Below are positions 44,616 to 53,019 of a stretch of DNA of 64,000 nt, piece by piece. Both the position numbers and the translations under genes were made by a program. The notes under the pieces are model-generated. The model did no database searches. It was not told the DNA's origin and saw only the letters and a list, made by a program, of their open reading frames with translations. Source of the DNA: RYN-124 sp033851845 (lineage in GTDB: Bacteria > Actinomycetota > Actinomycetes > Mycobacteriales > SCTD01); contig JAWWOH010000093.1 in assembly GCA_033851845.1 (NCBI GenBank), forward strand, positions 1 to 64,000, read 5' to 3'. Each line of letters begins with the position of its first letter. Positions within the stretch are counted from its first letter, which is position 1.

Positions 44616-45290
44616 TCAGCGGGCGCGGCGGGCCAGCCGGTCGTGGTCGAGGATCGTGACGGCGCGCGAGTCGACGCGCATCCAGCCGCGGCTGGCGAAG
44701 TCGGCGAGTGCCTTGTTGACCGTCTCGCGGGACGCGCCGACGAGCTGTGCCAGCTCCTCCTGCGTCAGGTCGTGATGAACCCGCACGCCGTCGGGCTCCT
44801 CGGTGCCGAACCGCTCCGCGAGCCCGAGCAGCGCCTTCGCGACGCGACCTGGGACGTCGGTGAAGATCAGGTCGGCAAGGGCGTCATTCGTACGACGAAG
44901 CCGTCGGGCCAGCACCCGCAGGAGTTGCTCGGCGATCTCCGGCCGGTCGGTGATCCACGGTCGCAGCGAGTCGTGCGCGAGCGACGCGACCCGCGCGTCG
45001 GTGACGACCGTCGCGGTTGCCGTGCGCGGTCCGGGATCGAAGAGGGACAGCTCGCCGAACATGTCCGACGGTCCCATCACCGAGAGCATGTTCTCGCGTC
45101 CGTCGGCGGCCTTGCGACCGACCTTCACCTTCCCGGTGAGCACGATGTAGAGGCTGTCGCCCTGCTCGCCCTCGCTGAAGACCGTGTCGCCGCGCACGTA
45201 GTCGGCGTACTGCAGGGAAGTCGCGAGCGCGTCTGCGGCCTCGGGCGCGACGCCTTGGAACAGCCCGGCCTTCGCCAGCACCTCGTCCAC
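44616..45290 (-). CDS. crp: Crp/Fnr-family regulator
   Basis: A 224-residue regulator: cyclic-nucleotide-binding domain with the phosphate-binding cassette FGELSLFDPGPRTATATV, a dimer helix, and a C-terminal HTH LTQEELAQLVGASRETVNKAL. It is the Rv3676/SCO3571 orthologue by sequence and by its nth-crp neighbourhood, so a cAMP-responsive global regulator. GTG start. Confidence 0.93.
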   Translation of the reverse strand: MDEVLAKAGLFQGVAPEAADALATSLQYADYVRGDTVFSEGEQGDSLYIVLTGKVKVGRKAADGRENMLSVMGPSDMFGELSLFDPGPRTATATVVTDARVASLAHDSLRPWITDRPEIAEQLLRVLARRLRRTNDALADLIFTDVPGRVAKALLGLAERFGTEEPDGVRVHHDLTQEELAQLVGASRETVNKALADFASRGWMRVDSRAVTILDHDRLARRAR

Positions 45291-45344
45291 GCCTGGCCCC
45301 CCTTCCGTGTCGCGCTCCGACGGGAGTCTGGCACGACGGGTCGG

Positions 45345-45602
45345 TCAGCGACTCCGGCCGGGCAGCAGTCGGCCGAGCCGGCGCCGTCGCCAGTAGCGGT
45401 CGAGGGCCGGCGCGAAGCCCTCGCTGACGAAGGTCTCGACCTCTTCGGGTCGGGCGGAGTCGAGGAACCCCTCGAGCTGGTCGCTGACCGCGTCCTCGCG
45501 CAGCGGTCCCTCGACGCGCTCCATCCCGAGCATCAGGAACAGCAGCAGGACGGGGACGAGGAGCGCCAGGGGAAGAAGTGTCACGAGGTCATCGTCCTCC
45601 AC
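45345..45602 (-). CDS. Small membrane protein
   Basis: Unrecognised. 85 residues from a GTG at 45602 (79 from a GTG at 45584). One transmembrane helix (LLPLALLVPVLLLFLMLGM), then a soluble acidic region (EEVETFVSEGFAPAL) and a basic tail (RYWRRRRLGRLLPGRSR). Good coding composition and operon-like position after rsiG support it, but it has no family evidence. Confidence 0.55.
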   Translation of the reverse strand: MEDDDLVTLLPLALLVPVLLLFLMLGMERVEGPLREDAVSDQLEGFLDSARPEEVETFVSEGFAPALDRYWRRRRLGRLLPGRSR

Positions 45603-45619
45603 CGCCCAAGGGGCTTACG

Positions 45620-46207
45620 TCAGGCAGAGACGACGCGGCGCTCGGGCTGAAGCGGCAGCGCTGTCAGGCAGAGGTCGGGCTGCTCCCGATACCGGGCGAT
45701 CAGCTCGCCGGTCGCATCCGCGATGCGGCGGTGGAGCGCCTGGCGGTACTCCGAGAGCTGCCGCTCGGCGACGGCGAGGTCGTGGTCGAGCTCCCGCTGT
45801 CCGGGCTCGTCGTCCTCGGAGACGCGTCGCTCCCAGAGCTCGGCGAGGTTGGGGAGCGGCGGGATGTCGTCTGCGGGTACGACCGAGATAAGGGCAGTGC
45901 GGCTGCTCGCGACGCGGTGGTCGCTCAGCACGGGGCGCAGGTGCTCGCCGTCGGCGGCGCCGAGTGTCCCGGCGCGCAGCACGTCGAGGCGCGCCTGGAT
46001 GATCCGGCGCCAGTACGACACCTGGTCCTCTTCGGACGTCAGCGTCCGGCGGTACGTACGCAGGTCGTCCAGCGAGAGGTGGGCGAACTCGGCCGACCGC
46101 TCGGGGACGGGCCGGGTGCCGCTGCGGCGGCCACCCTCACGCGCGGGTGGGACCGCCGTGGGGGCAGGCAGGGACGCCACCGGTGCGAGCGGTGCCGACG
46201 TCTCCAT
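45620..46207 (-). CDS. rsiG: RsiG-like c-di-GMP-dependent anti-sigma factor
   Basis: A 195-residue, mostly helical protein. Residues 60-75 fit exactly the RsiG c-di-GMP signature E-x3-S-x2-R-x3-Q-x3-D (E60, S64, R67, Q71, D75). The second helix repeats E148-x3-S152-x2-R155, but has His159 and Ala163 where Gln and Asp would be. In Streptomyces RsiG with c-di-GMP sequesters the sporulation sigma factor WhiG. The ATG at 46207 is preceded by AGGGGAGGG. No whiG gene is in the window. Confidence 0.82.
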   Translation of the reverse strand: METSAPLAPVASLPAPTAVPPAREGGRRSGTRPVPERSAEFAHLSLDDLRTYRRTLTSEEDQVSYWRRIIQARLDVLRAGTLGAADGEHLRPVLSDHRVASSRTALISVVPADDIPPLPNLAELWERRVSEDDEPGQRELDHDLAVAERQLSEYRQALHRRIADATGELIARYREQPDLCLTALPLQPERRVVSA

Positions 46208-46351
46208 GTGCCCTCCCCTGTCGTCACTGTCTGTGACCACACAAAGGGGGTCGTCACGACTTCGCGGTTCCTTGAGCGCGATCACCCGACCAGCCGATTC
46301 GGCACCCCGCCTACGCTCGCGAACGTGGCGGCGGTGCGGCAGGAGAGCCGG

Positions 46352-47044
46352 GTGGGACTGGTGCGCCGCGCCCGCCGGATCAACCGCGAGCTGGCGGCTC
46401 TCTACCCCGACGCGCACTGCGAGCTCGACTTCACGACGCCGCTCGAGCTCGCCGTCGCGACCATCCTGTCGGCGCAGTGCACGGACAAGCGGGTCAACGA
46501 GGTCACACCCGCGCTGTTTCGGCGATACCGGACAGCTGCCGACTACGCCGGCGCCGACCGCGGCGAGCTCGAGGCGCTCATCAAGCCCACCGGCTTCTTC
46601 CGCAACAAGACGACGTCCCTGATCGGACTGGGAGCCGCCCTCGCCGAGCGATACGACGGGGAGGTCCCGAAGCGCCTGACCGACCTCGTCACGCTGCCCG
46701 GCATCGGGCGCAAGACCGCGAACGTCATCCTGGGCAACGCCTTCGGCGTAGCAGGCATCACTGTCGACACGCACTTCGGCCGGTTGGCGCGCCGCTTCGG
46801 CTGGACGGACGAAGGCGACCCCGTCAAGGTCGAGGCGACCGTCGGGGAGCTCATCCCGAAGCCAGAGTGGACGATGCTCAGCCACCGGTTGATCTTCCAC
46901 GGAAGGCGCGTCTGCCACGCGCGCAAGCCGGCGTGCGGTGCCTGTGGCATCGCCGGTCTTTGCCCGTCGTACGGCATCGGACCAACCGAGCCCGACGTCG
47001 CCGCGAAGCTCGTCAAGACGCCTGAGCAGGTGGCGGTGTCGTGA
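46352..47044 (+). CDS. nth: Endonuclease III
   Basis: A 230-residue DNA glycosylase/AP lyase for oxidised pyrimidines. Helix-hairpin-helix LPGIGRKTANVILGNAFG with the catalytic Lys, Asp in VDTHFGR, and the 4Fe-4S cluster cysteines C-x6-C-x2-C-x5-C near the end. GTG 46352 is chosen because AGGAG lies six bases before it; GTG 46325 would add nine residues but has no ribosome site. Coupled to the next gene by GTGA. Divergent from rsiG. Confidence 0.95.
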   Translation: MGLVRRARRINRELAALYPDAHCELDFTTPLELAVATILSAQCTDKRVNEVTPALFRRYRTAADYAGADRGELEALIKPTGFFRNKTTSLIGLGAALAERYDGEVPKRLTDLVTLPGIGRKTANVILGNAFGVAGITVDTHFGRLARRFGWTDEGDPVKVEATVGELIPKPEWTMLSHRLIFHGRRVCHARKPACGACGIAGLCPSYGIGPTEPDVAAKLVKTPEQVAVS

Positions 47045-47619
47045 CCCGACGACAGGTCGTGGCGTTCGTCGTCGTGCTCGGGCTCATCGCTATCGCCCTG
47101 GTGGTCAAGTCCCGCGGTGGCGACCGCACAGCGACGGCCGTCGACCTGGCACCGCTGCGGAAGGCAGCCGCGCTGGCCCCCTGCCCTGCGGGGCTGGGGC
47201 CCGAGCTGCCGGCTGTGACGTTGCCCTGTCTCGGCGGCGGGAAGGCGGTGGCGCTGCGCGGTGCTGCACCTGGTGTGCCGACCCTCGTCAACGTGTGGGG
47301 CAGCTGGTGCGGCCCCTGCGTCGCCGAGGTGCCCGAGCTCGTCGCTTTCACGAACAAGGCGGCTGGACGGGTGGCCGTCGTGGGTGTCGACACCGAGGAT
47401 GACCCACGTGATGCGCTGACGTTTGCTGCGCAGCACGGCATGCACTACGCGAGCGTCGTCGACGACGACAAGCACGTGCTGCGCACGGTCGCGTCGGGCC
47501 CCCCGGTGACGCTCTTCCTCGACGCCGCCGGTCACGTCACCTATCGCAAACGCGGCCAGTTCCACTCGCTCGCCGAGATCGAGCAGCTCGTGGCGACACA
47601 CCTCGGAGTGAGGCTGTGA
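47041..47619 (+). CDS. Membrane-anchored TlpA/ResA-type thioredoxin
   Basis: A 192-residue protein with an N-terminal signal anchor (VVAFVVVLGLIAIALVV) and an extracytoplasmic thioredoxin fold: WCGPC (89-93), PPVTLFLD cis-proline region. Likely a thiol-disulfide oxidoreductase. Rv3673c orthologue by position. GTG start coupled to nth, stop coupled to the Nudix gene (GTGA). Confidence 0.9.
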   Translation: MTRRQVVAFVVVLGLIAIALVVKSRGGDRTATAVDLAPLRKAAALAPCPAGLGPELPAVTLPCLGGGKAVALRGAAPGVPTLVNVWGSWCGPCVAEVPELVAFTNKAAGRVAVVGVDTEDDPRDALTFAAQHGMHYASVVDDDKHVLRTVASGPPVTLFLDAAGHVTYRKRGQFHSLAEIEQLVATHLGVRL

Positions 47620-48287
47620 GCAGCCGGCCGGACTGGCTCGGCACCCTCGTCGACGCACTTCCGACGGTGCAGCCCGAGCAGCTGAGCCGGTTCCTGCCAC
47701 CGCGGGAAGGCGGCCGGCACTCTGCGGTGCTGGTGCTGTTCGGCGAGGGGCCGAACGGGCCGGACCTGCTGTTCATCGAGCGCGCCGCGACGCTTCGCTC
47801 GCACGCCGGTCAGCCGGCCTTCCCCGGCGGTGCGCAGGACGAGGCGGACGACGGCCCGGTTGCCGCGGCGCTGCGGGAGGCAACGGAGGAGGTCGGTCTC
47901 GAGCCCGACGGCGTCGACGTGATCGGCACGCTGCCGGACCTGTGGCTCCCACCCTCGGGCTTCATCGTCACCCCGGTTGTCGCCTGGTGGCGTGAGCCGC
48001 ACGACGTCGGCGTGGTGGACCGGGCCGAGGTGGCCGCAGTCGCGCGGGTGCCGATCGCGGAGCTGGCCGACGCCGCGAACCGGCTCTGCGTCACGCACCC
48101 GAGCGGCTGGATCGGACCGGCCTTCGACGTGCGCGACATGCTCATCTGGGGCTTCACGGCAGGACTCACCGACCGGCTGCTCGCCCTCGGCGGCTGGGAG
48201 CAGCCGTGGGACCGCAGCCGCACTCGGGAGCTCGATCCCGAGACCGCCGCACTGGCGATGCGCACCGCGTCGCGTCCGACGCGGTGA
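47616..48287 (+). CDS. CoA-pyrophosphatase-like Nudix hydrolase
   Basis: A 223-residue Nudix protein with the CoA-Nudix signature LRSHAGQPAFPGG just before the Nudix box, REATEEVGL as the catalytic helix. The family removes 4'-phosphopantetheine from CoA. Rv3672c orthologue by order. GTG start overlapping the thioredoxin stop. Confidence 0.92.
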   Translation: MSSRPDWLGTLVDALPTVQPEQLSRFLPPREGGRHSAVLVLFGEGPNGPDLLFIERAATLRSHAGQPAFPGGAQDEADDGPVAAALREATEEVGLEPDGVDVIGTLPDLWLPPSGFIVTPVVAWWREPHDVGVVDRAEVAAVARVPIAELADAANRLCVTHPSGWIGPAFDVRDMLIWGFTAGLTDRLLALGGWEQPWDRSRTRELDPETAALAMRTASRPTR

Positions 48288-48315
48288 GGGACCGGTGCGC
48301 CGCTAGGGTCTGAGG

Positions 48316-49503
48316 GTGCGCGGCGACCTGCTCGACATCATCCTGCTGGTCGCGTCGCTTCTGTTCGCGGTCTCGGGCTACCGGCAGGGCTTCGTCGTCG
48401 GCGTCCTGTCGTTCGTCGGGTTCCTCGGCGGCGGCGTCCTGGGCGCGAAGATCGCCCCTGAGATCGCCCGCAGCGGGCCCCTGGACAGCTTCCCGGAGGC
48501 GTTCGTCGGGCTCGCCGTCGTCTTCCTGGCAGCCAGCGTGGGGCAGGTGCTGGCAACGGTCGCCGGCGCGGCCCTGCGCAACCGGTTGACGTTCAAACCG
48601 GCGCGGCAGGCCGATGCCGTCGCGGGTGCGGCCGTGAGCGTCATCAGTCTGCTTCTGGTCGCCTGGCTCGTGGGTACGGCGCTCGCCTCGTCGCCCTTCC
48701 CGCGGGTCGCCGCGCAGGTCCGCCGGTCCTACGTCCTCGCGACCGTCGACGGTCTCGTGCCGGAGAACGGCAAGTCGTTCTTCGCCTCCTTCCGGCGGCT
48801 CATCAACGACCGCGGCTTCCCTGACGTCATCGGTCCGTTCTCCTCGAGCCACGCCCCCGACGTACCTGCCCCTGACGCCCGCCTCGCAGCGAGTCCGGTC
48901 GTGCAGCGGGCCCGCCAGCAGATCCTGAAGATCACCGGCGAGGCGCCGTCCTGCGGTCGCCGGATCGAGGGCACCGGCTTCGTCTACGCCGCCGACCGGG
49001 TGATGACGAACGCGCACGTGGTCGCCGGCGTGCGACGACCCAAGGTCGAGATCGGGAAGGGACGCACGCTCGACGCGCGGGTCGTGCTGTTCGACTCCGC
49101 CCGCGACGTCGCTGTCCTCGTCGTCCCGGGGCTCGGCCGGCCGGCGTTGACGTTCGGTCCGCAAGCCAAGTCCGGTGCCGACGCGATCGTCGTCGGCTAC
49201 CCGCAGGACGGTCCGTTCACGCCTGTGCCCGCGCGTGTTGCCGCGGTGCAGAAGGCGCGTGGGCCGGACATCTACCAGAGCCGGACGGTGACGCGGGAGA
49301 TCTACGCGCTGCGGGCCCGCGTGCTGCCGGGCAACTCCGGCGGGCCGCTGCTCGCACCGGACGGCTCGGTCTACGGCGTCGTCTTCGCCGCAGCTGCCGA
49401 CGATCCCCGCACCGGCTACGCGCTGACGGCGCGGGAGGTGGCCTCCGACGCGCAGCGGGGGGCGACCGCGACCGAGCAGGTCAGCACGCACGGGTGCGAC
49501 TGA
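48316..49503 (+). CDS. marP: Membrane serine protease MarP-like
   Basis: A 395-residue protein: four N-terminal membrane helices of CvpA type (1-125), then a chymotrypsin-like protease with His234 (MTNAHVVAG), Asp264 (SARDVAVLVV) and Ser341 (PGNSGGPLL). Cys213 and the penultimate Cys394 match the redox disulfide of mycobacterial MarP, which activates under stress. It works at the outer face of the membrane. GTG start. Confidence 0.94.
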   Translation: MRGDLLDIILLVASLLFAVSGYRQGFVVGVLSFVGFLGGGVLGAKIAPEIARSGPLDSFPEAFVGLAVVFLAASVGQVLATVAGAALRNRLTFKPARQADAVAGAAVSVISLLLVAWLVGTALASSPFPRVAAQVRRSYVLATVDGLVPENGKSFFASFRRLINDRGFPDVIGPFSSSHAPDVPAPDARLAASPVVQRARQQILKITGEAPSCGRRIEGTGFVYAADRVMTNAHVVAGVRRPKVEIGKGRTLDARVVLFDSARDVAVLVVPGLGRPALTFGPQAKSGADAIVVGYPQDGPFTPVPARVAAVQKARGPDIYQSRTVTREIYALRARVLPGNSGGPLLAPDGSVYGVVFAAAADDPRTGYALTAREVASDAQRGATATEQVSTHGCD

Positions 49504-49557
49504 CGAACGTTCCCGTCGGGTCCGTGGGCCTCGTCACAGCTCGAGCGCTCGACCAGT

Positions 49558-49584
49558 GCTTGCACGTTGCTTACTCTTGCAAGC
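49558..49584. repeat. Short inverted repeat upstream of 49623 gene
   Basis: GCTTGCA (49558-49564) and TGCAAGC (49578-49584) are perfect 7-bp arms 13 bases apart, in the 119-base gap before the gene at 49623, with an AT-rich centre (GTTGCTTACTC). It looks like an operator or promoter feature rather than a terminator. Confidence 0.5.
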
Positions 49585-49622
49585 AGTCGGACCTGTCCCA
49601 CGCCGACGGAAGGAGGCCGACC

Positions 49623-50084
49623 ATGCGGCCACCAGCGCCTGGGTCAGCCCGCATCCGGCTCGACCGACGGATCGCGGCCGACCCCACCAGCACCGCCCTG
49701 CTGCTCGCCGGACCGGCCGCCCTCGACCTCTGGCCGGGTGTCCGCCGCGTCGGGACGGTCGACGGCCGCGTGCTCGTCGAGGCCGACGTCGCGGCGCTGC
49801 ACCGGTCCACGGCCGCGACGGTGCGCATTGAGCCGCCGCGTCGTACGCCGACGTCATTCGTCACCCGCTTCGACTGGGTCGGTCCGTCGCTGCCGCGTAC
49901 CAGCGGCGAGCTGACGCTGACCTACACCGCCGGCGAGGACGGGCCGTCGACCGCTGCGCGGTTGGTGCTCGACAGCGACGACCTCAGCGGGAACGCGCTC
50001 TCGCAGCGCACATTGCAGGCCTTGGCGGACGGCTTCCTGGACAACCTGCGCCGGCTGGCGGAGTCGCGGGCTCACGCGGCTTAG
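49623..50084 (+). CDS. Hypothetical soluble protein
   Basis: A 153-residue protein without a signal or membrane helix; no family recognised. It has an alternating strand pattern (GRVLVEADV, ATVRIEPP, GELTLTYTA, AARLVLDS) followed by a C-terminal helix, an arrangement that could be an SRPBCC-like fold, which is a guess. ATG at 49623 follows GGAAGGAGG. It converges on the DUF309 gene with overlapping stops. Confidence 0.7.
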   Translation: MRPPAPGSARIRLDRRIAADPTSTALLLAGPAALDLWPGVRRVGTVDGRVLVEADVAALHRSTAATVRIEPPRRTPTSFVTRFDWVGPSLPRTSGELTLTYTAGEDGPSTAARLVLDSDDLSGNALSQRTLQALADGFLDNLRRLAESRAHAA

Positions 50085-50488
50085 ATCTCGAGCCGGCCCA
50101 GGTCGTCACCCGTCTCGACCTGATCCGCCAGCCGCAGGGCGTCCGACACCAGCCGCGGCACGTCCACGCCGTAGGCGGGTCGGCGTCCCGTCAGCCGGCC
50201 GGCGCCGCGACGCAGCAGCCGGGCCGCACCCACGCGGTTCCCGCGTTGCACGTGCGTCAGCCCGACGCAGAGCTGCGCGAGGCCCTGCCAGAGGGCTCGC
50301 TCATCGGACCCGGCTGCCTTCCATGACGCCTCGAACACCTCGTGCGCACCGAACGCGCGCCCCTCGGCGAGCAGTCGCCGGGCTTCGGCAACGGCGTCGT
50401 ACGGCGGCAGCGGGCGCTCGGGCACTGGATCGACCGCCTCGGGCGACCCGGCAGGCACCGGGCGACCCAGTGCGTCACGCGCGCGCAT
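50081..50488 (-). CDS. DUF309 domain protein
   Basis: A 135-residue protein with the DUF309 signature AFGAHEVFEASWKAA and LWQGLAQLCVGLTHVQRGN. Function is unknown. Its start overlaps the ephE-like gene by 14 bases on the same strand. Confidence 0.88.
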   Translation of the reverse strand: MRARDALGRPVPAGSPEAVDPVPERPLPPYDAVAEARRLLAEGRAFGAHEVFEASWKAAGSDERALWQGLAQLCVGLTHVQRGNRVGAARLLRRGAGRLTGRRPAYGVDVPRLVSDALRLADQVETGDDLGRLEI

Positions 50489-51383
50489 GCTGGAGTAGCA
50501 GATCGGTGACCGCGTCGGGGGCCTCCTCGTGGGCGAAGTGCCCGGCACCAGCCACGACGTGCAGCTGGTAGCCCGCGGGTGCGTATGCCTCGGAACCCTG
50601 CACGGTCGACAGCAGCGTGCAGCGGTCGAGTGCGCCGTGTACCTGGAGCACCGGCGTTCGCACCCCGCGCGCCATCAGCCGCACGAAGCGGATGCCGCTC
50701 GGCCTGGTCTGCGCCCGGGCGGCCCAGCGGTACCACTCCAGCGCGCAGTGCGCCGTACCGGGAATCTGGATGGCGGTCCGGCAGCGACGTGCGGTCTCGT
50801 CGTCGGGAAACCCCGGGCCGGCCCACCGGCGCATCAGGGTTTCGACGTACGCCGCGTCGTCGCGTACCAGCCGCGCCTCGGGGGCGCGTGGCAGCTGGAA
50901 GAAGGCGGCGTACGACGACGCCTTGATCTGCGCCGGGTCACGCGTCAGCGCCTCGCGCATCCGCACCGGATGGGGCATGCCGATGACGGCGAGCGATCGC
51001 ACGATCGACGGGTGCAGGGTGGCTACGGCCCAGCCGAGCAGGCCGCCCCAGTCGTGACCAACGAGATGCGCATCGGGTGCGCCGAGCGCGCGGATCATCG
51101 CGGCGACGTCGGACGACAGCGTGTAGGCGTCGTACCCGCGAGGTGGCTTGTCCGATGCGCCGTAACCGCGCAGGTCGGGTGCGACGACGCGCATCCCGGC
51201 ATCGCCGAGCGCGACGAGCTGGTGCCGCCACGACCACCAGAACTCCGGGAAGCCGTGCAGCAGAAGCACGAGCGGACCACTTGCGGGCCCGCACTCCGCG
51301 AGGTGGAACCGCGCGCCGTTCGCCGTGACCACGCGATGCGCCCAGGGGCCGTCGAGAAGGACGACGGATTCCTCGGGCGGCAT
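50475..51383 (-). CDS. Alpha/beta hydrolase (epoxide hydrolase EphE-like)
   Basis: A 302-residue alpha/beta hydrolase: oxyanion loop HGFPEFWWSW, nucleophile GHDWGG (Asp nucleophile, as in epoxide hydrolases and haloalkane dehalogenases), DLRGYGASDKP and a C-terminal GHFAHEEAP. Position next to the Rv3669-like gene matches Rv3670 (ephE). An upstream in-frame extension is possible but improbable. Confidence 0.88.
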   Translation of the reverse strand: MPPEESVVLLDGPWAHRVVTANGARFHLAECGPASGPLVLLLHGFPEFWWSWRHQLVALGDAGMRVVAPDLRGYGASDKPPRGYDAYTLSSDVAAMIRALGAPDAHLVGHDWGGLLGWAVATLHPSIVRSLAVIGMPHPVRMREALTRDPAQIKASSYAAFFQLPRAPEARLVRDDAAYVETLMRRWAGPGFPDDETARRCRTAIQIPGTAHCALEWYRWAARAQTRPSGIRFVRLMARGVRTPVLQVHGALDRCTLLSTVQGSEAYAPAGYQLHVVAGAGHFAHEEAPDAVTDLLLQHARA

Positions 51384-51412
51384 GCGCTCGAGGCTTTCAC
51401 GCCCTCCGGCGG

Positions 51413-51841
51413 CTAGGCGCGCCGCGTCGGGGTGACCGTCGGGTGCTTGGCCCAGGCGGCGTCGTCCTTGAGAGTCTCGATCGTCTTCTCGGGCGGGCCC
51501 ATCTTCGACAAGCTCTTCTTGCCGGTGAGCGCGAGGATGCCCGCGCCGATGAGGTAGAGCGCGCCGACGGCGAAGAACGAGCAGCCGAGGGGTACGCCCA
51601 GCCACTCGATGCCGTATGCCGCGGAGATGCTCACGAACAGCAGCCCGAACAGCGCCGCGATGCCGGCGCCGCCGAACATCCCCGCCCCCTTGCCGGCCGC
51701 CACCACGTCTCGCTTGATCTCGACCTTGGCGAGCTCGACCTCCTGACGCATGAGCGAGGACAGGTCACGCGTCGCGGTCGCGACGAGCTCACCCAGACTC
51801 GCGTCGGGGGACTTCGTGGCGTGGTCGTCGGTCGCTGTCAC
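51413..51841 (-). CDS. Actinobacterial holin-X-like membrane protein
   Basis: A 142-residue protein of the DUF1469/phage-holin-superfamily type: an N-terminal amphipathic helix (SLGELVATATRDLSSLMRQE) and two transmembrane helices (~58-105). Despite the name this is a housekeeping gene of actinobacteria, Rv3669 by position. GTG start with AGGAGA seven bases upstream. Confidence 0.85.
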   Translation of the reverse strand: MTATDDHATKSPDASLGELVATATRDLSSLMRQEVELAKVEIKRDVVAAGKGAGMFGGAGIAALFGLLFVSISAAYGIEWLGVPLGCSFFAVGALYLIGAGILALTGKKSLSKMGPPEKTIETLKDDAAWAKHPTVTPTRRA

Positions 51842-51903
51842 TGCTGGTCTCCTCGGGTGTTGCGTGGCGCGTCGATCATCGGCCTACCCGACCCGATGTC
51901 CGG

Positions 51904-53019
51904 TCACTCCTCTCGCAACGGCAGGCGCAGCCGCCGGACAGCGGTCGGGACCAGACCGCCCTGGACGACCACGGAGAACACGACGACCACGACGACGATG
52001 CCGTACAGCCGGGCGGCCTGATCGACCTGCTCGGCGAGCAGGAAGCTCCCGAGCAGGACGGGCACGGCGCCCTTCAACCCGGCGAGCAGCACGAAAGCGC
52101 GCTCGTTGTGCGCAAGCCTGACCGGCAGCAGGCACAGCCCGACGACGATCGGGCGTACGACGACGGCGAGCAGCGCGCCCAGGGCGAGGCCGGGCAGCCA
52201 GACGTCGGCGTGACCGAGCACGCCGAGGTCGACCGTCAGACCGAGGGCGACGAACGCGACGATCTCGCCGAGGCTCGCCAGCGAGGAATGGAAGGATCGG
52301 ATCTGCCGCTCGTGCGGCCACGGTCCGTCTCCCACCATGATCCCGGCAACGAACACGGTGAGGAAGCCCGAGCCGTGTGCGATCGCGGCGAGCGCGAACA
52401 GCCCAAGGGCAGCGAGCAGCGTAGGCAGCGCGCCGAGCGGCGCGGGCAGTCGTACGGGGTGAAGCAACCGACGAAGGCCGAGTCCGCCCAGAAGTCCGGC
52501 GGCTGCACCGACCGTCATCTGCACGAGGAACGTGCCCGCGATGTCGAACCCGGCCGAGCCGGTCAGCGCACCGGCCGCGAGCAGGCTGACCATCAGCGCG
52601 ATGCCGACGGGGTCGTTGGCTCCGGACTCGCCTTCGAGGATCGTGCGACTTCGGCCGACCAGCTCGCGCTTGCCGAGGACGGCGAAGACGACCGCGGGAT
52701 CGGTCGGTGCCAGCGCCGTACCGAGCAGGACGGAGAGGTACCAGTCGAGTCCGACGATCACGTGTGCGAGCGCGGCGAGCGCTGCTGTCGTCACGAACGT
52801 GCCGACGATGCCCACGAAGGCGATGGCGCCGGCCGCTTCACGGAACCGTCGTACTCCGATCTGCATGCCGCCGTCGAACAGGATGACGGCCAGGGCGAGC
52901 GACACCACCGGCCCGACGACGGCGGCCGAGGGTCCTTGTGAACCCGGCGTCAGCTGTTCGAGCAGAGCCGCCGCCGCGAACACGAGCGCCGGCCGCGGTA
53001 TCGGCTGCCCGGCCGTCAC
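51904..53019 (-). CDS. CPA1-type Na+/H+ antiporter, short N-terminus
   Basis: A 371-residue multi-pass protein with the CPA1 ion-binding region ILEGESGANDPVGIA and the conserved VGTFVTTAALA stretch. About ten hydrophobic segments. Compared with the family it begins inside what would be TM1 (QPIPRPALVFAAAAL), so the first ~20 residues are absent. The GTG start overlaps the acs stop; no upstream start in this frame is available without overlapping acs further. Confidence 0.85.
   Translation of the reverse strand: MTAGQPIPRPALVFAAAALLEQLTPGSQGPSAAVVGPVVSLALAVILFDGGMQIGVRRFREAAGAIAFVGIVGTFVTTAALAALAHVIVGLDWYLSVLLGTALAPTDPAVVFAVLGKRELVGRSRTILEGESGANDPVGIALMVSLLAAGALTGSAGFDIAGTFLVQMTVGAAAGLLGGLGLRRLLHPVRLPAPLGALPTLLAALGLFALAAIAHGSGFLTVFVAGIMVGDGPWPHERQIRSFHSSLASLGEIVAFVALGLTVDLGVLGHADVWLPGLALGALLAVVVRPIVVGLCLLPVRLAHNERAFVLLAGLKGAVPVLLGSFLLAEQVDQAARLYGIVVVVVVFSVVVQGGLVPTAVRRLRLPLREE

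Noticed and set aside
44429..44659. Open frame across the 24-bp inverted repeat
   Set aside because: It includes the hairpin arms, overlaps crp on the opposite strand and has no coding features.
51413..51841. Holin-like gene as a sign of a prophage
   Set aside because: It is a conserved actinobacterial membrane family at a syntenic place; no phage genes surround it.
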